Source of the DNA: Promethearchaeota archaeon
Lineage (GTDB): Archaea; Asgardarchaeota; Lokiarchaeia; Sigyniarchaeales; Promethearchaeaceae
Direction: 5' to 3'
NCBI GenBank assembly: GCA_014729055.1
Contig: WJKO01000012.1
Span: 1 to 7,051 of the forward strand
Length of the DNA stretch: 7,051 nucleotides
A model generated the notes under the pieces. It saw only the letters and a program-made list of their open reading frames with translations. It was not told the DNA's origin and searched no databases. A program made the position numbers and the translations under genes. This document shows positions 1 to 5,775 of this stretch, in pieces (position 1 is the first letter of the stretch; every line of letters starts with the position of its first letter).

Positions 1-351
1 TCAGACAGGGAACGTGCTGCATTCGAATTGGGAATAAAATTAGGCGCTGTTTTTCATATTGCAATGGGAATGCCGGTTTCTCAACAAAAGGACGTTTTAT
101 TATCAATTGAAAAAGCTTTGGAAAAAATGATTTCATGCCAACCATATGTGCAAAGTGTTATCGTGAATATTGCGCCTAAGAAAATCTCAGGTAAAAAAGC
201 AACTGAATTTGATTATTCCACGATTAATCCTTCATGTTTGAATGTAACAATAGATTTAGATTATAAAAGTATCAAGATGCAAGGAAAATTAGAATGGAAT
301 GAGGAAATCGAATATCCAATAATGCATATAAATTCTATAAAGGAAGATTAA
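1..351 (+). CDS. mptD: Dihydroneopterin aldolase, archaeal MptD type (5'-truncated)
   Basis: The frame is open from base 1 to the TAA at 349-351 and encodes 116 residues, so the true start lies left of the window. The visible N-terminus SDRERAAFELGIKLGAVFH, the following G-x-P-V-S and the later QPYV motif are the signature I associate with the archaeal MptD/DHNA family (formerly DUF372), whose members are about 115-130 residues; only a few residues should be missing. MptD cleaves 7,8-dihydroneopterin to 6-hydroxymethyl-7,8-dihydropterin and glycolaldehyde, an early step in making the pterin half of tetrahydromethanopterin. It is cytosolic and unrelated in sequence to bacterial FolB. The TTG at 28-30 should not be taken as the start, because the conserved SDRERAAFE block lies upstream of it in frame. 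The gene converges on the DUF447 gene with 9 bases between them. Recognition is by family memory, not by a search. Confidence 0.82.
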   Translation, partial: SDRERAAFELGIKLGAVFHIAMGMPVSQQKDVLLSIEKALEKMISCQPYVQSVIVNIAPKKISGKKATEFDYSTINPSCLNVTIDLDYKSIKMQGKLEWNEEIEYPIMHINSIKED

Positions 352-360
352 ATATATGTG

Positions 361-1164
361 CTAAAAAAAATCTTCCATATAATCGTCTAAATCTTCTAGA
401 TATTTCATTAATTTCTTATCCCCAGAAAATCTACGTATTTCCTTTTCATAAAATCTTATTCTTTCAAGTAATTCAAATCCTTTATTAATGTTCTTTTTTG
501 AAAGCAAAGAATTTGGCCTATTAAGAAAAACAGGTAATTTTGATGCCAGAGTTATCGCTTCTATGGCTAAATTTGTTCCTCTATTCATAGGGCTATGTGG
601 TTTTTTAGATCTATATCTCCGCTCTATATTAATTTGGAATTTTGCCCCAAATTTTTTCTTCACTGTATTCCCATCAAATCCTTGTAAATGCTCTGATGCA
701 TCTATCTTATTTCCTCGTATTTCAGATATAAGATCGCAAATTAAGACGTATTTCGCATGTTTTAAATATGCTAAATCTGCAAAATTGGGATCTTTAATAA
801 TTATTAATTCGTCACGATTCAATTCTTCAATTTGAGTCCCCTTATTTGTTCCGTATAATGCTGTTTTAAGAAAGTATGTAGGATCGTCGGTAAAATTTAT
901 CGTACATTTAATCCTTTCGTTTTTTTTAATTGCATGTTCGAAGATTTTATACGTATCGGTTTGCTTATACGGATCTATGACTAACGTATATTCATCAATA
1001 AACCGAACACCCATAGCGGCTGCATTATAAACATCTTGATTATCCCATTTTACAACCAAGATAGATTCATAAAGTGTATGGGAATCCAAACATAACGAAT
1101 CCTCAGAATCTTCTAATATTTTAGACACTTCAATAAAGCAATTCTGATCGATTTTTGGTTTCAT
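361..1164 (-). CDS. DUF447 family protein, predicted FMN-binding split-barrel
   Basis: Encodes 267 residues from ATG 1164-1162. The region LYESILVVKW (about residues 31-40), then NAAAMGVR (47-54), resembles the DUF447 core, a split barrel like flavin reductases and pyridoxamine-phosphate oxidases, where the N-A-A-P-M-G-V strand borders the FMN site; here the usual proline is alanine. The C-terminal helix NRGTNLAIEAITLASKL (about 194-210) matches the conserved end of the family. A lysine- and aspartate-rich C-terminus follows. DUF447 genes occur in methanogens and in the H4MPT gene clusters of methylotrophic bacteria, so a reductase or flavin-dependent role in cofactor synthesis is inferred, not shown. 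An in-frame TTG at 1197 would add 11 residues, but a TATA-like box covers 1198-1207, which would put transcription initiation near 1177, so the ATG is preferred. No clear Shine-Dalgarno precedes either start. The 3' end abuts mptD. Confidence 0.72.
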   Translation of the reverse strand: MKPKIDQNCFIEVSKILEDSEDSLCLDSHTLYESILVVKWDNQDVYNAAAMGVRFIDEYTLVIDPYKQTDTYKIFEHAIKKNERIKCTINFTDDPTYFLKTALYGTNKGTQIEELNRDELIIIKDPNFADLAYLKHAKYVLICDLISEIRGNKIDASEHLQGFDGNTVKKKFGAKFQINIERRYRSKKPHSPMNRGTNLAIEAITLASKLPVFLNRPNSLLSKKNINKGFELLERIRFYEKEIRRFSGDKKLMKYLEDLDDYMEDFF

Positions 1165-1197
1165 TGCGTAATCAATGAATATGAAATATGAAACCAA

Positions 1198-1207
1198 CTT
1201 TATAAAA
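1198..1207 (-). promoter_or_regulatory. Candidate TATA box for the DUF447 gene
   Basis: Read on the minus strand, TTTTATAAAG matches an archaeal TATA box. Its centre is about 38 bases upstream of the ATG at 1164, which predicts initiation near 1177 and a leader of about 12 bases. This spacing supports the ATG over the TTG at 1197. It is inferred from motif and spacing only. Confidence 0.4.
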
Positions 1208-1290
1208 TGAAATAAGATAATTTGTGAAACATCTCCTTTAAATAAAAAGAAAATATCTAAAAAATGTACGAAGTATGGGAACTAATCTCG

Positions 1291-1323
1291 ATTATATAAT
1301 TCAGAGGAAATCAACATTATATT
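1291..1323 (+). promoter_or_regulatory. Candidate TATA boxes for the DUF1464 gene
   Basis: Two TATA-like stretches precede the gene: ATTATATAA at 1291-1299 and ATTATATT at 1316-1323. The first predicts initiation near 1320 with a leader of about 20 bases. The second predicts initiation near 1343-1345, which would make a leaderless message starting at the GTG. The AGAGGAAA at 1303-1310 is too far from the start to act as a ribosome-binding site. The region is shared with the divergent DUF447 promoter. Confidence 0.35.
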
Positions 1324-1342
1324 CTTCGTATCTACTAGATTG

Positions 1343-2419
1343 GTGAAAATTATTAAAGTATTAGGTGTAGATCCCGGGAGTTATTCATGGGACTTTATTG
1401 GATTTGATGAAGAACAAGGAATATGTCTAGACCATTCGATACCTACAAAACAGATTCAAAAAAATCCCGAAATATGTCTTGAACTCATTAAATCTAGAGG
1501 AAATTTTGATTTACTCAGTGCTCCGAGTGGGTTTGGATTGCCCCTAAAAAAAATAGTGGATATGTCAGACGAAGATTTCTTCCTCACAATACTAAAAAAA
1601 AAAAGTAAAAAAGACTCGATAATTGGTTTAACGCAGATTTTAAAGTTGCTGAAAAAGGAAAAAATCAACGGATATATGCTTCCCAGCGTAAAACATCTTC
1701 CAACAGTGAAGAGATATCACAAAATTAACAAAATAGATTTAGGTACCGCTGATAAACTCTGCACATCTGTTGTTGGTATTCGAAATCAAATGGAAGATCT
1801 GAGCATTCCGTGTAATGAAACATCATTTATTATGGTAGAAATGGGATACGCTTTTAGTGCAGTCCTGGCCATAGAAAATGGAAAAATTATAGACGGTATT
1901 GGAGGGTCGAATATCATGGGCTTTCGAGCTGTAGGTTCAATTGATGGGGAGGTTGCATATTTAATGGGTAAAATTCGAAAGCGAGATGTTTACAAAGGAG
2001 GCGTGAGCTCAATCGCAGGATTTGGTGATATGAAAGCAGAAGAACTTATACTGCTCGCAAAAAAGGATGAAAAAACTCAGGTCGCATTGAATGCTTACTA
2101 TGATAGCGTTAAAAAAGCAGTATATGCAATTTCTAGCAGTTTTTATAACCCAGAGAATATAAAACAAGTCCTATTCGCAGGCAGGTACGCCCGTTTTGAC
2201 CCTCTGGTCAAACCACTATTGCAAGACCTCAAGCTAATAGCACCAACAAAGGTTATGCGATCATATGCACAAATCTCGAAAGAATCTGCCCAAGGTGCAG
2301 CATTCATAGCAAATGGGTTGTTAGGGGGAAGATTTAAAGATATTGTGGACACACTCCAAATCCGAAAGGCTTCTGGTTCAATCTTAGATGATATTTACCT
2401 TCCTCTTGAATACAAATAA
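1343..2419 (+). CDS. DUF1464 family protein, ASKHA (actin/Hsp70/sugar-kinase-like) fold
   Basis: Encodes 358 residues, near the family's usual length of about 350. The start VLGVDPGS (residues 6-13) looks like a phosphate-1 loop of the ASKHA superfamily, with an aspartate in the catalytic position. SAPSGFGLPL (59-68) and NKIDLGTADKLC (129-140) are blocks I recognise from DUF1464. FIMVEMGYAFSAV followed by GKIIDGIGG (162-188) looks like the phosphate-2 region, VLFAGRYARFDP (276-287) like an adenosine-binding loop, and SAQGAAFIANGL (315-326) is the closing helix. The fold implies nucleotide-dependent phosphotransfer or ATPase activity, but no substrate is known to me. TTG (1340) and GTG (1343) are adjacent possible starts; GTG is the commoner choice. 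An 11-base A run at 1594-1604 encodes part of LKKKSKKD and the frame stays intact through it. Placement between the DUF447 and afpA genes suggests a link to H4MPT or C1 metabolism, by context only. Confidence 0.72.
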   Translation: MKIIKVLGVDPGSYSWDFIGFDEEQGICLDHSIPTKQIQKNPEICLELIKSRGNFDLLSAPSGFGLPLKKIVDMSDEDFFLTILKKKSKKDSIIGLTQILKLLKKEKINGYMLPSVKHLPTVKRYHKINKIDLGTADKLCTSVVGIRNQMEDLSIPCNETSFIMVEMGYAFSAVLAIENGKIIDGIGGSNIMGFRAVGSIDGEVAYLMGKIRKRDVYKGGVSSIAGFGDMKAEELILLAKKDEKTQVALNAYYDSVKKAVYAISSSFYNPENIKQVLFAGRYARFDPLVKPLLQDLKLIAPTKVMRSYAQISKESAQGAAFIANGLLGGRFKDIVDTLQIRKASGSILDDIYLPLEYK

Positions 2420-2503
2420 TTTCGAGTTATCATGTTCTTAAGATCGATTCGCGTGAGAACGATTATGATTTTCTCTACAATTTACGAATTATCATAAGCG
2501 AAT

Positions 2504-2515
2504 TGCTTAAATTTC
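2504..2515 (+). promoter_or_regulatory. Possible TATA-like element upstream of afpA
   Basis: The 129-base gap between the DUF1464 gene and afpA is AT-rich. The stretch around CTTAAATTT (2506-2514) has its centre about 39 bases before the GTG start, the same spacing as the DUF447 promoter candidate. The match to consensus is weak. Read-through from the DUF1464 gene is equally possible, since no convincing hairpin with a T-tract closes that gene. Confidence 0.2.
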
Positions 2516-2548
2516 TAAAATTTAACTTTAAGATTAAGTGGATTCAAA

Positions 2549-3112
2549 GTGGATCTCAAAAAAAACGGGTTTAAGAAAATTGCATGGGGAATTACTGGTG
2601 CATCACATTTACTTAAAGAATCAGTAGAAGTAATCCAAAGTCTAATTACGTCGAAATATAACATAGATGTCTATTTCTCAAAAGCAGCTAAAGAAGTAGT
2701 GACCATGTTTGGTCAAATGACTAGCTTGAATAAATTGAGAAACAATTATAAAAATTCAATCCATTTCGTTTTTGGAAGCCGACAAGGCTGGAGTTATCCC
2801 ATATGCGGGAAGTTTTCCCAGAAATATTACGATACAGTAATTATTTCACCAACAACAGCAAATACAGTTGCAAAAATCTCTTATCGAATCTCAGATTCCC
2901 TCATAACGAATATTGTGAGTCAATCACTTAAAGGATTAGTGCCTGTGATTATCATACCCACGGATTTTAAAGCGGGATTATGTAAAACGGTTGCCCCAGG
3001 AAACAGAGAAATTGAAATTATAATTCATGAATCTGATGTAGAAAGAACGGATGCTTTACGAAAAATAAAAGGTATCACCGTTTTAGAATCCCCAGATCAA
3101 ATTAAATTCTAA
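2549..3112 (+). CDS. afpA: AfpA/DmrB-like archaeal flavoprotein
   Basis: Encodes 187 residues in the flavoprotein (PF02441-type) Rossmann-like fold. The opening KIAWGITGAS (residues 10-19) is the first FMN phosphate-binding strand-loop, VDVYFSKAA-like NIDVYFSKAA (38-47) is the second strand, and SPTTANTVAKI (100-110) is the family's signature FMN-contact loop. LVPVIIIPTD (130-139) follows as a later strand. The whole length aligns from memory with archaeoflavoprotein AfpA, and the family also includes the methanogen dihydromethanopterin reductase DmrB. AfpA accepts electrons from ferredoxin in vitro; DmrB reduces dihydromethanopterin to tetrahydromethanopterin. Which role applies here cannot be read from the sequence, but the neighbouring pterin genes favour a cofactor-reduction role. 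The GTG start is chosen because no in-frame start lies just upstream and GITGAS falls at the normal distance from the N-terminus. It is followed after 28 bases by the DHPS-like gene, probably in one transcript. Confidence 0.78.
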   Translation: MDLKKNGFKKIAWGITGASHLLKESVEVIQSLITSKYNIDVYFSKAAKEVVTMFGQMTSLNKLRNNYKNSIHFVFGSRQGWSYPICGKFSQKYYDTVIISPTTANTVAKISYRISDSLITNIVSQSLKGLVPVIIIPTDFKAGLCKTVAPGNREIEIIIHESDVERTDALRKIKGITVLESPDQIKF

Positions 3113-3140
3113 TTAAATTAAACAAAGGATTGGATCTCAG

Positions 3141-4850
3141 ATGACCGATGCCTATGGAATAAAAAAGATCTTATTAGTTACTGGACAGAAAAGTTATCGA
3201 GAAATTGAGGATATTTCAGAGAAAGCAAATAGGGAACTAGGCGATAAATTACATTGTAACGTAATTCAGATACCTGTATCCGTTTCTGCGTTTATAACAC
3301 CCAAGCAAATTAGAGACATATGGAAAAATCTTCCAACTAAAAGCTATAATCTTATTTTAATTCCTGGATTTATCCCTTGGGATGCGAAAGAATTGGGGGA
3401 TCAACTGGGTATCGATATATATAAAGGAACGAGATTTTCTGGTGATTTATTCGAATTATTAAAACATATAGACGATATTTCATTATCTACATTAAAAGCT
3501 GCGGATAATCTCCTTGAGAGAAATACTAAGGAGATATTAGAACGTTATATAAAAGAGAAAACAAAACAATACGATAAAGGGCAATATCACGATAAGATGG
3601 AGAATTTTCTAGAATTTGAGGACCAAGATTCGAATATGGTCTATGTGGGTTCTGATTTTCCCCCTCTTTTATTTGCTGAAATTGTAAATGCACCTAAATT
3701 GACCGTTGACGAAATATTAAGAAAAACTAAATATTATGTAAGTAATGGTGCTGATGTGATAGACATCGGTACAATTTACGGGCAAGATGATAGCAAATTT
3801 TTAGCTACGATTATACCCGAAATCAAACGAAATTTTGATATCTTCGTCAGCATAGATAGTGTTAGAATCGAAGAAATTAAAACAGCAGTTAATGCTGGAG
3901 CGGATATGATACTTAGTATAGATGCAGAAAATATAGATTGCTTCATCGAATTCGCTAAATCATCACGAGTAAGTAAAAATCTTGGACTGGTTATAGTTCC
4001 ACTCATAGGAAAAAAGCATAAGGAAATAGAAATTGCAGACGAGAAAATAGACCTTCTTTTTGATCTTGCAATCAAGCTTAATAAAGCGGGTTTTGAAAAC
4101 TTATTTTTAGACCCCTTACTGAAAACTCCAATATCTCCTGGATTGGTTGGGGCTCTTCAAGAATATTTATTGCTTAAGAATCGATGTCAACAATTACCCG
4201 GACTAAAATATCCTATGTTTATGGGGTTCAATAATATAGTTGAGTTATCAGATGCGGACAGTCCTGGCATGAACTCAATGCTATCATTTATTGCAGTCGA
4301 ACTAAATGTCGGAGGTATATTAACAACAGAATATAGTGCAAAATCCCGAGGATCCATTAAAGAAACTCGGAAAAGCATTGACTTGGCATTTTTATCCAAA
4401 TTGAAGAAATCCCCTCCGATTAATATTGGAATAGATGCTCTCTTTGTAAAGAGTAAAACTGCGCCAACTAAGCGGGAGGATACCGCATTGGCAGTAATTG
4501 AAGTAGACAATGATGAAAATAACATCGGGCTTTCTGACGTAATGATAGAATTGTTAAGTAAAGATAAATCTTTTACACATGATAAGGCAGGATATTATAA
4601 AATTTTCGTTAACGCTGATGAAAATTGTATAGAACTTCTATATTTTCCGAGCAGTGAATATAAAGAGCAATTAAATTTAGACGGCGCCCTTTTAATTAAA
4701 GGATCTAATGCTGAATCAATATATAGACAATTAGACAAACTAAAAATTGTAACAGAAATAAATCATGCCTTTTATATTGGAAAAGAATTAAGTAAAGCGG
4801 AGTATTCCCTTAAAAAAAACATGGGCTATCAAGAAGATGTAAAAATATAA
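3141..4850 (+). CDS. Dihydropteroate synthase-related protein (DUF6513 - pterin-binding TIM barrel - DUF4346)
   Basis: Encodes 569 residues, about twice a classical FolP. Residues 8-80 (ILLVTGQKS ... IQIPVSVSAFITP ... LILIPGFIPWD) fit the N-terminal DUF6513 domain. Residues about 165-420 form the DHPS-like barrel: GADVIDIG (203-210) matches the pterin-binding strand, VSIDS (236-240) and AGADMILSID (252-261) match later strands, FLDPLLKTP (322-330) sits where DPGIGFGK occurs in FolP, and TTEYSAKSRGSIKE (395-408) is typical of the archaeal family. The C-terminus, HAFYIGKELSKAEYSL (542-557), resembles DUF4346. The FolP N-P-D-S-F-S loop is not evident; VNAPK stands near that position. Similar proteins occur in methanogens (MJ0107 type) and in methylotroph H4MPT clusters, and an H4MPT-pathway role is accepted by context. 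The exact reaction is unclear, because another enzyme (MJ0301 type) is, as I recall, assigned the pterin-ribofuranosylaminobenzene condensation. ATG start; only weak GGAT elements lie upstream. Confidence 0.82.
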   Translation: MTDAYGIKKILLVTGQKSYREIEDISEKANRELGDKLHCNVIQIPVSVSAFITPKQIRDIWKNLPTKSYNLILIPGFIPWDAKELGDQLGIDIYKGTRFSGDLFELLKHIDDISLSTLKAADNLLERNTKEILERYIKEKTKQYDKGQYHDKMENFLEFEDQDSNMVYVGSDFPPLLFAEIVNAPKLTVDEILRKTKYYVSNGADVIDIGTIYGQDDSKFLATIIPEIKRNFDIFVSIDSVRIEEIKTAVNAGADMILSIDAENIDCFIEFAKSSRVSKNLGLVIVPLIGKKHKEIEIADEKIDLLFDLAIKLNKAGFENLFLDPLLKTPISPGLVGALQEYLLLKNRCQQLPGLKYPMFMGFNNIVELSDADSPGMNSMLSFIAVELNVGGILTTEYSAKSRGSIKETRKSIDLAFLSKLKKSPPINIGIDALFVKSKTAPTKREDTALAVIEVDNDENNIGLSDVMIELLSKDKSFTHDKAGYYKIFVNADENCIELLYFPSSEYKEQLNLDGALLIKGSNAESIYRQLDKLKIVTEINHAFYIGKELSKAEYSLKKNMGYQEDVKI

Positions 4851-4861
4851 TGGAATATAGT

Positions 4862-4885
4862 GAAAATATAGAGAAATATATTTTC
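4862..4885. terminator. Hairpin between convergent DHPS-like gene and rps2
   Basis: GAAAATATA (4862-4870) and TATATTTTC (4877-4885) pair perfectly over 9 bp around a 6-base GAGAAA loop. The structure fills most of the 39-base gap between the stop codons of the two converging genes. It is symmetric, with short T-runs read from either strand, so it could act as a bidirectional terminator or a 3'-end stabiliser. Archaeal termination depends mainly on T-tracts, so function is inferred. Confidence 0.45.
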
Positions 4886-4889
4886 TGGA

Positions 4890-5570
4890 TTATTCTTCTC
4901 TTCTTGGAACGATTTTGCTCTCAAAATATGCTCTTGAAACTTTTAGATCTCCATCTGGCTCAATAAGTCCCTTTTCTCTTTGAATTTGACGCGCTAATAG
5001 ATACATTATTAAAGAGAGTGCCTTTCGACCCCTATTATTCGTAGGGATTGCAAAATCGACACCATCGAGGGTATCATCTGTGTCAATCAGTGAAATAAGT
5101 GGGATTCTCGCGAGCTCTGCTTCTTTTAGAGCTTGCTTGTCAGCGTGTGGATCAATAATAAAGACAACCTTGGCTTCAAAATAATCATCAATCATCGGAT
5201 TAGTTAACGTGCCTGGAATGAATCTTTTATCGATAGCCGTTGCACCGATTACTTCTGCAAATGAACGAACTGGTTGACGACCATATCTACGAACAGAACA
5301 AATTAGAATTTCTTTAGGATCAAATTTAGCAAGGAATTTCGCAGCAACACGAATCCGTTCATCAGTTGCGTTTAAATCAATAACATATAACCCATAAGAA
5401 GTGCTTCTGTAAATCCATTGAACTGTATGTTTCGTTTTTAACTTAGTCCCAATATGTACACCTGCGGCAAGATATTCTTCTCGATTTATTAATAAGTGAG
5501 ATTCTTCGTCTTCAGCTTCTTCAGTGCCTTCATCAATTTTTTTAAGAGCTTTTTCCTCTTCTTCAGACAT
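4890..5570 (-). CDS. rps2: 30S ribosomal protein S2 (uS2), archaeal type
   Basis: Encodes 226 residues. The uS2 core is plain: EEYLAAGVHIGTKLKTK (residues 31-47), YGLYVIDLNATDERIRVAAKFL (59-80), RYGRQPVRSFAEVIGA (95-110), RFIPGTLTNP (116-125), PHADKQALKEA (141-151) and PLISLIDTDD (157-166), ending with TNNRGRKALSLIMYLLAR (177-194). uS2 binds the back of the small subunit and is needed for its assembly and for initiation. The form is archaeal/eukaryotic rather than bacterial. The first 24 residues are a strongly acidic stretch (SEEEEKALKK, then EGTEEAEDEE) before the conserved core, and the C-terminus ends in a short basic-acidic tail. The ATG at 5570 is well placed, with a TATA-like element about 40 bases upstream. 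The gene has no ribosomal, RNA-polymerase or enolase neighbour in the window, unlike the common archaeal arrangement; its neighbours are convergent and divergent. Confidence 0.97.
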   Translation of the reverse strand: MSEEEEKALKKIDEGTEEAEDEESHLLINREEYLAAGVHIGTKLKTKHTVQWIYRSTSYGLYVIDLNATDERIRVAAKFLAKFDPKEILICSVRRYGRQPVRSFAEVIGATAIDKRFIPGTLTNPMIDDYFEAKVVFIIDPHADKQALKEAELARIPLISLIDTDDTLDGVDFAIPTNNRGRKALSLIMYLLARQIQREKGLIEPDGDLKVSRAYFESKIVPRREE

Positions 5571-5606
5571 AATATTTCAAAACTCATTTGTGTTTAGTTT
5601 CATGAC

Positions 5607-5617
5607 TTAATAAAAGA
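5607..5617 (-). promoter_or_regulatory. Candidate TATA box for rps2
   Basis: On the minus strand this reads as a TTTTATTAA-like box. Its centre lies about 42 bases before the ATG at 5570, predicting initiation near 5587 and a leader of about 17 bases. A second TATA-like GTATAAATTG lies further up at 5656-5665 and would give a leader of about 66 bases. Assigned on motif and spacing only. Confidence 0.35.
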
Positions 5618-5642
5618 TTACATCAATCCGCTTCCTAATACC

Positions 5643-5661
5643 AAATTGAAATTTTCAATTT
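5643..5661. repeat. Perfect 9-1-9 palindrome in the rps2/AEC divergent region
   Basis: AAATTGAAA (5643-5651), a single central T (5652), then TTTCAATTT (5653-5661) form a perfect 19-base inverted repeat. It overlaps the upstream minus-strand TATA-like element at 5656-5665, as an operator would. A related site with the same half-sites lies at 5729-5748. The low G+C raises the chance of such palindromes arising randomly. Confidence 0.45.
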
Positions 5662-5728
5662 ATACTAGTCAACTTTGTTTATACAGGACCACATTTTAAT
5701 TTTGTCAATTTCATCAAAATGAAAGACT

Positions 5729-5748
5729 AAATTGTTGATAATCAATTT
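5729..5748. repeat. Second AAATTG/CAATTT inverted repeat upstream of the AEC gene
   Basis: AAATTG (5729-5734) and CAATTT (5743-5748) flank 8 bases, and an inner TTGAT-A-ATCAA palindrome spans 5735-5745. It ends 27 bases before the AEC transporter ATG, where an archaeal core promoter or operator would sit. It shares half-sites with the 5643-5661 palindrome, suggesting one regulator could bind both, but this is inference. Confidence 0.35.
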
Positions 5749-5775
5749 ATTTGCAATGCAATATATCTTTAGATA

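Noticed and set aside
28..30. TTG as the start of the first gene
   Set aside because: The frame is open to base 1 and the conserved SDRERAAFE block lies upstream in frame, so the gene is truncated by the window.
488..835. Plus-strand open frame of 115 codons opposite the DUF447 gene
   Set aside because: It lies wholly antisense to a family-recognised gene and its peptide shows low-complexity Phe/Ser/Ile composition with no motif.
1165..1197. 11-residue N-terminal extension of the DUF447 protein from TTG 1197
   Set aside because: No ribosome-binding site precedes it, a TATA-like box abuts it at 1198-1207, and an ATG follows at normal promoter spacing. It remains possible.
1200..1232. Ten-codon minus-strand frame (MFHKLSYFIL) after AAAGGAG
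   Set aside because: The Shine-Dalgarno-like string overlaps the ATG region with no usable spacing, and the peptide is too short to support as a gene.
1456..2352. Minus-strand open frames opposite the DUF1464 gene
   Set aside because: They are antisense shadows of conserved coding sequence, about 70 codons each, with no motif or promoter.
3776..4525. Two minus-strand open frames opposite the DHPS-like gene
   Set aside because: Both are antisense to conserved barrel segments, are Ser-rich, and show no recognisable domain.
5571..5775. A tRNA or small structured RNA in the rps2/AEC gap
   Set aside because: No cloverleaf, no GGTTCRA-type T-loop and very low G+C; the inverted repeats look more like protein-binding sites.
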